Source: Leptolyngbya sp. Heron Island J
GTDB taxonomy: Bacteria; Cyanobacteriota; Cyanobacteriia; Phormidesmidales; Phormidesmidaceae
Length of the DNA: 64,000 nt
Reading direction: 5' to 3'
NCBI RefSeq assembly: GCF_000482245.1
Contig: NZ_AWNH01000014.1
Span: forward strand, 39,091-103,090
Of this stretch, positions 35,245-44,444 are shown one piece after another (within the stretch, counting starts at the first letter, position 1; every line of letters begins with the position of its first letter). The position numbers and the translations under genes are program-made. The notes under the pieces are model-generated. The model saw nothing but the letters and a program-made list of their open reading frames with translations, searched no databases and had not been told where the DNA came from.

Positions 35245-35261
35245 ACCTAGTGTATCTAGGT
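35245..35261. promoter_or_regulatory. Palindrome ACCTAG-N5-CTAGGT upstream of acsF
   Basis: A perfect 6-5-6 inverted repeat 65 bp before the acsF start in the hemF-acsF divergent region. It is not part of the other motif set, so it suggests a second regulator, for example a MarR-type protein such as ChlR; that assignment is a guess. Confidence 0.55.
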
Positions 35262-35325
35262 CAGATCATATTATTCTTTTAATACCTATAAAGTTATGAA
35301 TGGATATTTGAGGTAGAAAAACTCT

Positions 35326-36396
35326 ATGGTCAGTACTACTCCATCCGCTGCCAAGCTTGCCACGGGTCCAAAATCCCAGGTTGAAGAGAACCTGCTGACG
35401 CCACGTTTTTACACCACCGACTTTGAGAAGGCGGCGGCGTTAGATCTTTCGGCAGGCGAGGTGGATTTACAGGCAATGCTATCGGAAATGAGGGCTGACT
35501 ATAATCGTCATCACTTTGTGCGCAACGAGGACTTTAAGCAAACCTGGGATCATATTCAGGGAGAAGAGCGACAGGCATTTGTAGATTATCTGGAGCGCTC
35601 CTGTGTTTCTGAGTTTTCGGGATTTCTGTTGTTTAAGGAATTATCTCGCAAGCTCAAGAACCGCAGTCCAATGCTGGCAGAAATCTTTGCACTGATGGCC
35701 CGAGATGAAGCCCGCCATGCTGGCTTTTTGAATAAGGCGATGGCAGATTTTAATATCTCCTTAGACCTTGGCAAACTCACTAAAAAGCGAAACTATACGT
35801 TTTTCCCAGTGGAGTGGATTATCTATGCGGTCTATCTATCCGAGAAAATTGGCTACTGGCGCTATATTCTGATTCATCGGCATTTAGAACAGCAGCCTGA
35901 GAATCGCTTCTATCCGCTGTTTAATTATTTTGAAAGCTGGTGTCAGGATGAGAACCGCCATGGCGATATCTTTAAAGCGTTGTTGCGATCGCAACCCAAC
36001 ATGTGGAAAACCTGGCAATCTCGTCTCTGGAGCCGCTTTTTTCTACTCTCCGTCTTTGCCACCCACAGTCTCACTGTCCACGAACGCACCAAGTTTTATG
36101 AAACGCTGGGTCTCGACGCCACCCAGTTTGATATCGACGTTATCCGCGAAACCAACAACACCTCAGCCCGTGCATTCCCTGTGATTCTGAATGTCGATCA
36201 TCCTGAATTCTTTAAGCGACTGGACCGATGCGCTGCCCGCAATCTAAAAATGAAAGCCATTGCCGAAGGATCAGCCCCTAAAATTTGGAAAATCTTGAGA
36301 AAGGCTACCCTGGTGACCAGCACCCTAGGGGATCTGTTGTATCTTTATCTGCTCCGCCCCATTGATGCCGAAGCCATGAGAGAAACGGTACGATAG
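35326..36396 (+). CDS. acsF: Oxygen-dependent Mg-protoporphyrin IX monomethyl ester cyclase
   Basis: A 356-aa di-iron AcsF/ChlA with ligand motifs DEARHAGF and DENRHGDIF and upstream Glu in FSGFLLFKEL; length is standard. It forms ring E of chlorophyll with O2. Association with heme oxygenase and hemN is that of the low-oxygen isoform (ChlA-II) in other cyanobacteria. It is transcribed alone, divergent from hemF, with a palindrome 65 bp upstream and a hairpin after the gene. BchE for the same step lies on the other strand nearby. Confidence 0.94.
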   Translation: MVSTTPSAAKLATGPKSQVEENLLTPRFYTTDFEKAAALDLSAGEVDLQAMLSEMRADYNRHHFVRNEDFKQTWDHIQGEERQAFVDYLERSCVSEFSGFLLFKELSRKLKNRSPMLAEIFALMARDEARHAGFLNKAMADFNISLDLGKLTKKRNYTFFPVEWIIYAVYLSEKIGYWRYILIHRHLEQQPENRFYPLFNYFESWCQDENRHGDIFKALLRSQPNMWKTWQSRLWSRFFLLSVFATHSLTVHERTKFYETLGLDATQFDIDVIRETNNTSARAFPVILNVDHPEFFKRLDRCAARNLKMKAIAEGSAPKIWKILRKATLVTSTLGDLLYLYLLRPIDAEAMRETVR

Positions 36397-36467
36397 AACA
36401 AAGTGGAGAACCCACACGAGCTCTCAATCTGGGTGAAATAACTCCTAGTACTCGGAAATATCCAATG

Positions 36468-36497
36468 ACTTCCATGGTTGTTCTCATCCATGGAAGT
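36468..36497 (+). terminator. Hairpin after acsF
   Basis: Arms ACTTCCATGG/CCATGGAAGT (10 bp, 10-nt loop) are followed by TTTG. A weak T-run; probable terminator about 70 bp past the stop. Confidence 0.5.
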
Positions 36498-36553
36498 TTG
36501 CTAAGCGATCCGGTAGTTCATGCTAATTTAAAGAATTCACTCCCTATACAGCT

Positions 36554-37267
36554 ATGGACAGCAATGAACTTCTCAGTGCCTATAATGTTGGTAAACGCGA
36601 TTTCTCTGGATTGAGACTTTTAGAGCTTGAGCTGCTTCAACTTGATTTAAGCGATATTAACCTGAGTAACTCTGACTTAAGACAGTCGCGCTTGGGGCGT
36701 ACACACTTTTGTCGTGCTAATTTTGAGGATAGCAACCTGAGTGAATCCATTCTCTGGGGCAGTGATTTACGCAATGCTAATTTGAAGCATGCACAGCTGC
36801 GAGAAACAGACTTAAGTAGTGCACTTTTGAATGACGCCACCTTAGAGCAGGCCAATCTGGTTAAAGCGAGCTTATGTGGAGCAAACTTGAGCAATGCCAA
36901 CTTAAGAATGGCTTGCTTATTTGATGCTGATTTACGTTCAAATACAGACCAGAGGACCGATCTAGGACATGCCAATCTCAGTCAGTCAGAGCTAAGTTAC
37001 GCGCTTTTAAGCGGTGCAATTCTCCGAGGTGCTGATTTATCTCAGGCTAAATTATGCCGCGCTAAATTAGCCAAAGATTATCGGCCTGGGAGTTTCCCTA
37101 CTGATCTTAGCGAGGCTAATCTACAAGGGGCTGACCTCAGCTATGCTGATTTGACCGGAGTCAATCTCAAAGAGGCTGATCTAACGGGTGCTGACCTAAC
37201 GGGTACATTACTGCATCAGGCAAATCTGTACCAGGCAACTATGCCAAATGGGCAGCGCTATGATTAA
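36554..37267 (+). CDS. Pentapeptide-repeat protein
   Basis: A 237-aa protein made almost wholly of A(D/N)LXX five-residue repeats from about residue 18, forming a right-handed beta-helix (LSDINLSNSDLRQSRL, NLVKASLCGANLSNANL). No signal peptide or enzyme domain. Such proteins are numerous in cyanobacteria and mostly of unknown function. A short non-repeat section (KDYRPGSFPTDL) interrupts the helix near residue 180. It stands alone. Confidence 0.85.
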   Translation: MDSNELLSAYNVGKRDFSGLRLLELELLQLDLSDINLSNSDLRQSRLGRTHFCRANFEDSNLSESILWGSDLRNANLKHAQLRETDLSSALLNDATLEQANLVKASLCGANLSNANLRMACLFDADLRSNTDQRTDLGHANLSQSELSYALLSGAILRGADLSQAKLCRAKLAKDYRPGSFPTDLSEANLQGADLSYADLTGVNLKEADLTGADLTGTLLHQANLYQATMPNGQRYD

Positions 37268-37292
37268 TATCTCTGGTACTTAGAGAGTATAT

Positions 37293-37332
37293 ATAGAAAT
37301 ACCCATTGAGAAATAGAAGTACCCATTGAGAA
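37293..37332. repeat. 20-bp tandem duplication
   Basis: Two adjacent copies of ATAGAARTACCCATTGAGAA differ at one position. They lie next to an IS remnant and may mark past insertion or slippage. Confidence 0.7.
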
Positions 37333-37364
37333 AAACCTATTAATGGTGTCAAGCCCAGGTGGCT

Positions 37365-37604
37365 TCAGTTACATGAGCCAGAATAAGCTACCGTCGGTTT
37401 AATGCTCCACGGCTTAACGTCGAGCACCATCTCTCTAAAATAGTCATTCTTGGTTTTGCCCTCCCGTTGATCGTCAATGCAAAAGTCGATGGGATACGAA
37501 TGACCGCATAGATCGGTGTAGTACAAGGTGATTAGATTAATCCCTTTGACCGTCCGTTTATGTTTACCCGACCAATTGATATAAGGGGTAACCTGTTCGA
37601 TCAA
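37365..37604 (-). pseudogene. Transposase remnant (IS701/IS4-like DDE fragment)
   Basis: A 79-residue fragment with WSGKHKRTVKGINLITLYYTD and EGKTKNDYFREM, which match the catalytic core of IS701-like transposases. The N-terminal third and the C-terminal part with the last catalytic residues are missing, and the end (VAYSGSCN) looks frameshifted. It abuts a CTTAGG-ended repeat element at 37623, so the two may be debris of the same family. Confidence 0.7.
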
Positions 37605-37622
37605 GGTAAGATTTAGTCAGTT

Positions 37623-37728
37623 CTTAGGGATCAGGATTTTATCAGATCCAACAATGTTGTCTGCATAGGCATGCCATGGCACGCCTGTACGGCAAAAGAT
37701 AGGAGCTAGTTGAATCCTCATTCCTTAG
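37623..37728. repeat. Small inverted-repeat element (copy of 25751 family)
   Basis: Starts CTTAGGGATCAGGATTTTAT and ends CCTCATTCCTTAG, like the element at 25751. The interior differs by an insertion containing GGCATGCCATGGC. It lies immediately upstream of the STAND gene and could carry part of its promoter. Confidence 0.65.
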
Positions 37729-37776
37729 TCAGTTTTGACGTGTTGGTGCCGTGGTCGAGGGGGCTTAGTTAGCAGC

Positions 37777-40700
37777 ATGACAACTACAGAACTCATCCTT
37801 AATGCGGCCAATACAGCTGTCTTTACTGAAACGGGACGCTACCTATCTGATGTGGAAACAGCGATTATTACAGGCGCGATCGCAAACCGCACCTACGAGC
37901 AAATCGCCGCAGATTCCGGCTATTCCATCAACTATCTGAAACGGGACATTGGCCCCAAGCTATGGCGAGTCCTGTCTGAGGCCCTCGGGGAAAAAGTTAG
38001 CAAAACCAACTTCCAGCAGGCCCTGCATCGCTACCAAACTCCAGTGGAGACAGCCACTAGCCCTGGTGCAGTGAAGTTGCCAGCCCCACCGCCAGCCAAA
38101 CAGCCCGATATCGATTGGGGAGAGGCCCCCGATGTATCTTTCTTCGTGGGGCGCACCCATGAGCTGGCTACACTCTCCCATTGGATTTTGCAGGATAACA
38201 GCCGTCTGGTAGGGCTTTTGGGGCTGGGGGGAATTGGTAAAACCACCCTGGCCGCTAAGCTGGTGCAACAGCTGCAGCATAACTTTGAGATTGTTGTTTG
38301 GCGTAGTTTACGCAATGCCCCATCCCTGGGAACTCTCTTAACCCAGTGGGTGCCTCTCCTGTCCCAGCAGCGGGATGCTCGCCCCCGACTTGATGCGCTA
38401 TTGCAACATCTGCGGGCTCATAAATGCCTACTAGTGTTGGATAATCTAGAAACGATTTTGCAACCCCAACCCCTGGGCTCTTTTCGGACTGGCTATGAAG
38501 ATTATGAACAACTGCTGCAAATGGTGGGAGACACTCCGCACCAGAGCTGCTTAATTATTACCAGCCGAGAAAAACCGGAGGTGTTGGCTACCCAGGAAGG
38601 GGCGGCACTAGCGGTGCGATCGCAAATTGTCCCTGGCATGGCAACAGAGGCCACCGCCCTAATGACCGCAAAGGGATTAGCCGGTTCCACCGCTGATTGC
38701 CAAACATTAATTGCCACCTATGGCGGTAATCCCCTGGCCCTCAAAATTGCCGCTACCTCCATTCAGGATCTGTTTGACAGCAACATTAATCTGTTTTTAG
38801 AGCAGGATACCCCCCTGTTTAATGGAGTGCGTACCCTGCTTGCCAAACAGTTTGCGCGGCTGTCGGCACTGGAAAACACCCTGATGTACTGGCTCGCCAT
38901 TAATCGGGAGTGGACTACGGTCACAGACTTACATGAAGACGTAGTCCCCCCCGTCTCCAAAGGACGGATTTTGGATGCCCTAGAAGCCCTCTGTCGGCGC
39001 AACCTACTGGAAAAACGAAAGGGACGTTACACCCAACAGCCCGTCATTATGGAATATGTCTGTGGGTGTCTCATTGAACAAATTGTCAGTGAATTAACCA
39101 CGGGGAACCTTGATTTATTAACTCGCCATGCCCTGGTGAAAACAACAGTGGTGGAATATGTCCGCGACAGCCAGCAACAGCTAATCTTAGGACCCATTGC
39201 CCAAGAATTCAGCCGCGTCTGCACGCCCCTTCCGGCGCTAGAACAACAAATACATCACCTACTCGCCAGGTTACGGCAGTTAGGGCTCCAGGGCTCAGGC
39301 TATGGTGGCGGTAATGTCATCAATATTTGTCATCACCTAGGACTACCTCTTGCCAACTTCGATTTTTCCAATCTCAAGATTTGGCACGCCTGTCTACAGC
39401 AAGTGGAGCTGCATGATGTTAACTTTGCCCATAGCGATCTGACAAAATCTCTTTTTACAGAGACATTTAGCAATATCTTGTCCGTAGCGTTTAGTCCAGA
39501 CGACCAGCTGCTGGCCAGTTCAGATACCCAGGGGAATATTTACCTGCGAGAGATGCCCTACGGGCAAATAAAGGCTGTCTATTCAGCTCACCTCACCTGG
39601 ATTTGGAAAGTTGCTTTTAGCCCAGATGGCCGCTGGCTAGCCAGTGGGTCCTATGACGGGATGGTGAAAATATGGGATGTGACAACCGGGCGGTGTGTAA
39701 ACAGCCTCAACCATGGCCCCCCCGTTGGCTATATTGCCTGGAGTCCGGATGGTACGCAGGTGGCTAGTGTCGGCTTGGGTCCCTGCTTCAATATCTGGGA
39801 TGTCGAAACTGGAGCACTGGTCAACACATTGAATATCAATGCCCCCCGTCTTGCCTTCGTGGCTTGGGGAAAATGTAGAACATCGTCAGGGGATACCTGT
39901 AGTCTTTTAGTCTATCCTGATGGCGACCGTAGAATTTTGATCTGGGATGCGACATCAGGAAAACAGCTGCGGGCGTTATCCGGTCACACGGCTCTGGTGT
40001 GGTCAGTTGCCCTCAATAGTGAGGGCACACTGTTAGCGAGCAGCGCCCAGGACGGCACGATTAAGATCTGGGATTTGGTAACCAATGAATGCATTCAGAC
40101 ATTGCACAGTCACTGGGGAATTGCCTGGTCGTTGACCTTTAGCCAGGATGGTCATATGCTGGCGGCCAGCTGTCAAAATGCAGTGGTGGAACTGTGGGAA
40201 ACGGCCACAGGAAAATTGTTAAAGGTTTTCCAGGGACATATCAGTAATGTCTGGTCCGCTGCCTTTAATCAAACGGGAGACATCCTGGCCAGTGGGGGAG
40301 ATGATCAAGCTATCAAACTATGGAACACTAAAACGGCAGAGTGTTTACAAACCTGGCAGGGCTATAGCTTAGCGATTTGGGATATCAGCAGCATTGGCCC
40401 ACACCTGGTAGCCGCCCATCAAGACGGCACCATTCGCTTATGGGAGACCGCTACTGGCATCTGTTGCCACACAATCCAGGCCCACAGCAGTCTGATCTGG
40501 GCCATTGCCTCTAGCCCGAACGGTCAAACTCTCGCCAGTGCTTCGCAAGATAAAACCGTCAAGCTATTCAACCTTGAAACCGCTCAGTGTATTCTCATTT
40601 TTGAAGAACATCTTAATCTCGTCCTGGCCGTCGCCTGGAATTCTAGCGGGAAAAAGCTAGCCAGTGCCTCTGTTGATAGCACCGTCAAAATTTGGGAGGC

Positions 40701-41373
40701 GGATACAGGGGAATGTCACCACACTCTGAAACATCAATTTATTGTGAACAGCGTTGCCTGGCATGAGACCGACGACATCTTAGCCAGTGGTGTTCAGGTG
40801 GGGCCGATTTACATATGGGATGGTAGCACTGGAGAATGTCTGCAGACCTGTGAAGGGCATACAGGAACCGTATATACCCTCGCATTTGCACCAGCAACTG
40901 TTGCGGATCTTATCGGCTGTCAACACTTGCTGGCCAGCAGTTCTGACGATGGCTTAGTGAGGCACGGCGCACTGAAGCTCTGGGATTGGCGATCGGGAAC
41001 ATGCTTGAAAACCTTGGAACATCCAGCCCAGATCTGGTCAATCGCCTGGCATCCTGACGGACGTTGGTTGGCCAGTGCGTCCCAAAATGGAACGGTGCGA
41101 TTATGGAATGTGGTTACTGGCAATTGCGATCGCATCCTCAATTGTCATGACGATGAAGTGAGAGGAGTCACCTGGAACTCCGATGGCACCTGGTTGGCTA
41201 CCTGTAGCTTGGATGAAACCGTTCGGCTATGGAGCCCTGAAACGGGAGAGTGTCTGAAAACTCTCAGGGCTAAGCGTCCCTACGAAGGCATGAACATTAC
41301 TGGGGTAACAGGGTTAACAGATTCTCAAAAAGCAATTCTAAAAAATCTGGGCGCTATGGAAATGCAGGGATAG
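37777..41373 (+). CDS. STAND NTPase with N-terminal HTH-like domain and 14 WD40 repeats
   Basis: A 1198-aa protein; start ATG 37777, since upstream codons are repeat DNA. Order: N-terminal helical domain (YLSDVETAIITGAI, YSINYLKRDIGPKLW; residues 1-85), NB-ARC NTPase with Walker A GLGGIGKTT and Walker B LLVLDNLE, a linker, then WD40 repeats from about residue 570. I count 14 blades ending in variants of KIWD/RLWE, enough for two seven-bladed propellers. STAND proteins switch on when a ligand binds the propeller; some serve in signalling, others in phage defence or cell death. No separate effector domain is evident. Confidence 0.88.
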   Translation: MTTTELILNAANTAVFTETGRYLSDVETAIITGAIANRTYEQIAADSGYSINYLKRDIGPKLWRVLSEALGEKVSKTNFQQALHRYQTPVETATSPGAVKLPAPPPAKQPDIDWGEAPDVSFFVGRTHELATLSHWILQDNSRLVGLLGLGGIGKTTLAAKLVQQLQHNFEIVVWRSLRNAPSLGTLLTQWVPLLSQQRDARPRLDALLQHLRAHKCLLVLDNLETILQPQPLGSFRTGYEDYEQLLQMVGDTPHQSCLIITSREKPEVLATQEGAALAVRSQIVPGMATEATALMTAKGLAGSTADCQTLIATYGGNPLALKIAATSIQDLFDSNINLFLEQDTPLFNGVRTLLAKQFARLSALENTLMYWLAINREWTTVTDLHEDVVPPVSKGRILDALEALCRRNLLEKRKGRYTQQPVIMEYVCGCLIEQIVSELTTGNLDLLTRHALVKTTVVEYVRDSQQQLILGPIAQEFSRVCTPLPALEQQIHHLLARLRQLGLQGSGYGGGNVINICHHLGLPLANFDFSNLKIWHACLQQVELHDVNFAHSDLTKSLFTETFSNILSVAFSPDDQLLASSDTQGNIYLREMPYGQIKAVYSAHLTWIWKVAFSPDGRWLASGSYDGMVKIWDVTTGRCVNSLNHGPPVGYIAWSPDGTQVASVGLGPCFNIWDVETGALVNTLNINAPRLAFVAWGKCRTSSGDTCSLLVYPDGDRRILIWDATSGKQLRALSGHTALVWSVALNSEGTLLASSAQDGTIKIWDLVTNECIQTLHSHWGIAWSLTFSQDGHMLAASCQNAVVELWETATGKLLKVFQGHISNVWSAAFNQTGDILASGGDDQAIKLWNTKTAECLQTWQGYSLAIWDISSIGPHLVAAHQDGTIRLWETATGICCHTIQAHSSLIWAIASSPNGQTLASASQDKTVKLFNLETAQCILIFEEHLNLVLAVAWNSSGKKLASASVDSTVKIWEADTGECHHTLKHQFIVNSVAWHETDDILASGVQVGPIYIWDGSTGECLQTCEGHTGTVYTLAFAPATVADLIGCQHLLASSSDDGLVRHGALKLWDWRSGTCLKTLEHPAQIWSIAWHPDGRWLASASQNGTVRLWNVVTGNCDRILNCHDDEVRGVTWNSDGTWLATCSLDETVRLWSPETGECLKTLRAKRPYEGMNITGVTGLTDSQKAILKNLGAMEMQG

Positions 41374-41447
41374 GGTGCCACAAACAGACTATTTTTCCGA
41401 TCACCAGAAGCCTTTACTGCCAGCAGTCTTAGAAATTCACAGCGTAT

Positions 41448-41933
41448 TCATGAACAAATCTCTTTAATATAGCTATGATATTCGCGCCAACAGTTAAACA
41501 CAATTTCACCCCACTGCAGAACCAGTTCACAGTGTTGCTCAGCCGTATCAGCTTGCCAGATATTGTTAATAGTTATGCTTCCTAAATCTTGGGGAGGCGG
41601 TAACCACCGAAACTGCTCTTTGCGCTTGGTGAGATCACTCTTGAACTGGGAGAGCTGGCCAATTTCGACATGATTTTGGTAGTACCCATACAAACTGGCT
41701 AGGTGTAAATTAACGGAATTAATGGTCTGAGGACCTTCGGTGCCAGGATGCTGAATGGCGTAAGCATCAACCGTAATGGCATGCACCGCAAAGTACTGGG
41801 CATTGGAATATTCCCGTGCTAACACTTCGCCGTATCTCGCCCAACATCCTGGCGAAGCATCTAAATAGGCATGGGTGACTCCTGTTGTTGATCGGGGCGT
41901 TTCTGCACCACATGAGCTGCATTTGTCCATCAT
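41448..41933 (-). CDS. DUF5946 family protein
   Basis: A 161-aa protein with an N-terminal CSSCG zinc-type motif, THAYLDASPGCW and a helical remainder containing HAITVDAYAIQHPG. This resembles the DUF5946 family, of unknown role. It is 17 bp downstream of a GNAT gene on the same strand and probably co-transcribed, and convergent with the STAND gene. Confidence 0.65.
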   Translation of the reverse strand: MMDKCSSCGAETPRSTTGVTHAYLDASPGCWARYGEVLAREYSNAQYFAVHAITVDAYAIQHPGTEGPQTINSVNLHLASLYGYYQNHVEIGQLSQFKSDLTKRKEQFRWLPPPQDLGSITINNIWQADTAEQHCELVLQWGEIVFNCWREYHSYIKEICS

Positions 41934-41950
41934 GATTCTAAGGATTCACA

Positions 41951-42445
41951 TCAACTAGAAGAAAATTGGTGATCACTTTGACAGCAAAGCCTTGAATTCT
42001 GTTTTTTGATAAACTTCATTTCACCAGCAAACGGTCCCTCGGACTCAATACCCACCGGTATCCATCCCAGATGTAAATAAAACCCATAGGCCCTCAGATT
42101 AGGATCATTTTCTGTCACCAGCCAGATTTCTGGAATGCCTGCAGCCCATAGCCAGTCTTCAGCAGCTTGCATTAAGCGACGACCGGCACCGCATGCTTCA
42201 TAGTCAGGCAAAATAAATATACCAAAAATTGTTTTGTCGGTTTTATTGGCGATGGCAAAGCCAACTGCTTGATGATCAATTTCAGCAATCCAGGCACAGC
42301 AATCGGTTTGTAGCATTTCAGCGATCGATTCAGGGGTGATGCCTAAGGCCGCAATTTCTGCGCGAGATTGATGGTTTTCAGTAACGCTGGTTCTGATATC
42401 AAAGAGTGTTTCGATATCATCGAGTTGAGCAATGCGGATAATCAT
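41951..42445 (-). CDS. GNAT-family N-acetyltransferase
   Basis: A 164-aa GNAT domain with the acetyl-CoA loop ACGAGRRLMQAAEDW (about residues 84-98) and preceding strand GIFILPDYE; the C-terminal RAYGFYLHLGWIPVG is also typical. The acceptor substrate is unknown. It starts at ATG after a short intergenic repeat (GGGTGTGTTG/CAACGCACCC hairpin at about 42472-42503) and precedes the DUF5946 gene. Confidence 0.85.
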   Translation of the reverse strand: MIIRIAQLDDIETLFDIRTSVTENHQSRAEIAALGITPESIAEMLQTDCCAWIAEIDHQAVGFAIANKTDKTIFGIFILPDYEACGAGRRLMQAAEDWLWAAGIPEIWLVTENDPNLRAYGFYLHLGWIPVGIESEGPFAGEMKFIKKQNSRLCCQSDHQFSSS

Positions 42446-42567
42446 ATGAGACGCTTAGAGCAATGCGGTAGGGTGTGTTGCGGCAATATAGCCCAACGCA
42501 CCCTGATAAACAAGAGTCTGATGCGTCACCACTCTGTGTGACGCACCTTACGACAAGGCCGGATAAG

Positions 42568-43203
42568 CTATCGATTAGGTTGGGGCGTCATCCGTAAATA
42601 GGGCTTAATCTCGGTTACCCCTTTAGGAAACTTCTGTTGCGCAGCATCGGTGGAAATCGCGGGTGAAACCACCACATCCTCTCCATCTTGCCAATCAACA
42701 GGGGTGGCCATACTGTAGTTATCGGTTAACTGCAGTGAATCTAGCACACGCAAAATCTCATTGAAATTACGCCCTGTGCTAGGGGGATAGGTAAGCGTTA
42801 ATCGCAACTTCCTGTGGGGGTCAATCACAAACACCGTGCGCACGGTGACTTTGGCATTAGCATTGGGATGAATCATGCCGTAGCGGTTTGCAACGGTTTT
42901 ATCATCATCGGCAATGATGGGATAGTTGACAGTGGTATTTTGGGTTTCATTAATGTCACTAATCCAGCCCTGGTGGGACTCTACACCATCTACGCTGAGA
43001 GCAACCACCTTTGCCCCTCGTTTGGCAAACTCAGACTTGAGTTTAGCCACGCTACCCAGTTCGGTGGTGCAAACAGGCGTATAGTCAGCCGGGTGTGAAA
43101 ACAATACGACCCAATCATTACCCGCCCAATCGTAAAAGTTGATTTCACCTTCGGTAGTTTGCTGGGTAAAGTTCGGAACAATATCGCCAAGTTGTAATGT
43201 CAT
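42568..43203 (-). CDS. 1-Cys peroxiredoxin (Prx6 type)
   Basis: A 211-aa thiol peroxidase with the peroxidatic Cys in HPADYTPVCTTELG (about Cys45) and the long C-terminal domain of Prx6 (EILRVLDSLQLTDNYSMATPVDWQDGEDVVV). It reduces H2O2 and organic hydroperoxides. No resolving Cys pair is present. Monocistronic by spacing, about 185 bp downstream of cysK on the same strand. Confidence 0.93.
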   Translation of the reverse strand: MTLQLGDIVPNFTQQTTEGEINFYDWAGNDWVVLFSHPADYTPVCTTELGSVAKLKSEFAKRGAKVVALSVDGVESHQGWISDINETQNTTVNYPIIADDDKTVANRYGMIHPNANAKVTVRTVFVIDPHRKLRLTLTYPPSTGRNFNEILRVLDSLQLTDNYSMATPVDWQDGEDVVVSPAISTDAAQQKFPKGVTEIKPYLRMTPQPNR

Positions 43204-43387
43204 GATAATCTCCTTTAGTTGAGTAATTGTTGGTTGGTTTGAACAGTCACAAACGATTGGAAGCCCTGTGAGGTATGAAATAATGGGTGGTTAAACCACA
43301 TCGAGTCTCTGGTGGCGATCGCAACCGCCGTCGCATGGCAATAACAAACATGACACTGAGTCCTGATCTCAAAGTTCGAGCTAGTGA

Positions 43388-44434
43388 TTAGGAAGACACT
43401 GACGCATAGGTACGGTGATAGCTTGGGACCGTGACAGCTGAGATCGTCTCGTCAGAAATCAACTGTTTCAGTGGCTGGGCGACAGCCATCGACTGAGCCG
43501 TCAAATTGTTGAACAAACTAGTGCTCAAGTAACGCTCGCCTGCACTAGGTTGCACTACTACAATTAGCTTGTCCTTATTCTTCGGACGCTGCGCCACCTG
43601 AATGGCAGCACCAAGGGCAGCACCCGTGGAAATACCAGACAAGATGCCCTCTTCACTAGCCAATCGGCGACCGTAAACGATCGCATCTTGATCCGTCACG
43701 GGTATCACCTCATCCAGCAGGTCAACCCGCATTAAATCGGGTACAAACCCAGCTCCCAACCCTTGAATTTGATGGGGTCCCGGCTTCCCTCCCAATAGCA
43801 CAGGACTGGCCGCTGGTTCTACAGCAATCACTTGCAGGGAGGGTTTACGCGGCTTGAGGCTAGAAGCAATGCCAGTGATGGTCCCACCCGTACCCACACC
43901 AGCGACAACAATATCCACCTGTCCCTCAGTATCAGTCCAGATTTCATGGGCGGTTGTTTGACAGTGTACCTGAGGATTGATGGGGTTCTGAAACTGTTGC
44001 AACATGTAAGCATTGGGGTTCGTAGCCACAACGTCAGCCGCCAGTGCGATCGCCCCCCGCATACCCTCATGTTTTGGTGTCAACAATAACTCTGCACCAT
44101 AAGCCCTCAGCAACTTACACCGTTCCAGACTCATGTCATCTGGCATCGTCAGCATCAGAGAATACCCCTTCACAGCTGCCGCCATTGCCAAGGCAATGCC
44201 TGTATTTCCTGCCGTCGCTTCGACCAAAATCGATTGACCCGGACAAATATCTCCAGCTGCTTCAGCTGATTGAATCATACTGAGAGCAATGCGATCTTTA
44301 ACAGACGATGTTGGATTCATCCCCTCCAGCTTGAGCACAATCTTGCCCAAACAGCCTTCGGCCTGGGGAATACGATTTAACCGTACCAGAGGAGTATGGC
44401 CAATTAATTGAGTAATATCGTGAGCAATTCTCAT
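43388..44434 (-). CDS. cysK: O-acetylserine sulfhydrylase (cysteine synthase)
   Basis: A 348-aa fold type II PLP enzyme with PLP Lys in [16 protein letters not shown] substrate loop and [10 protein letters not shown] phosphate loop; it makes cysteine from O-acetylserine and sulfide. Start taken at ATG 44434 ([12 protein letters not shown]) with AGAGG upstream. The C-terminus extends about 35 residues beyond usual CysK (from about [11 protein letters not shown]), of unknown use. A 73-codon frame ends 10 bp upstream on the same strand. It lies outside the sulfide island but could assimilate sulfide. Confidence 0.92.
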   Translation of the reverse strand: MRIAHDITQLIGHTPLVRLNRIPQAEGCLGKIVLKLEGMNPTSSVKDRIALSMIQSAEAAGDICPGQSILVEATAGNTGIALAMAAAVKGYSLMLTMPDDMSLERCKLLRAYGAELLLTPKHEGMRGAIALAADVVATNPNAYMLQQFQNPINPQVHCQTTAHEIWTDTEGQVDIVVAGVGTGGTITGIASSLKPRKPSLQVIAVEPAASPVLLGGKPGPHQIQGLGAGFVPDLMRVDLLDEVIPVTDQDAIVYGRRLASEEGILSGISTGAALGAAIQVAQRPKNKDKLIVVVQPSAGERYLSTSLFNNLTAQSMAVAQPLKQLISDETISAVTVPSYHRTYASVSS

Positions 44435-44444
44435 CACACACCTC

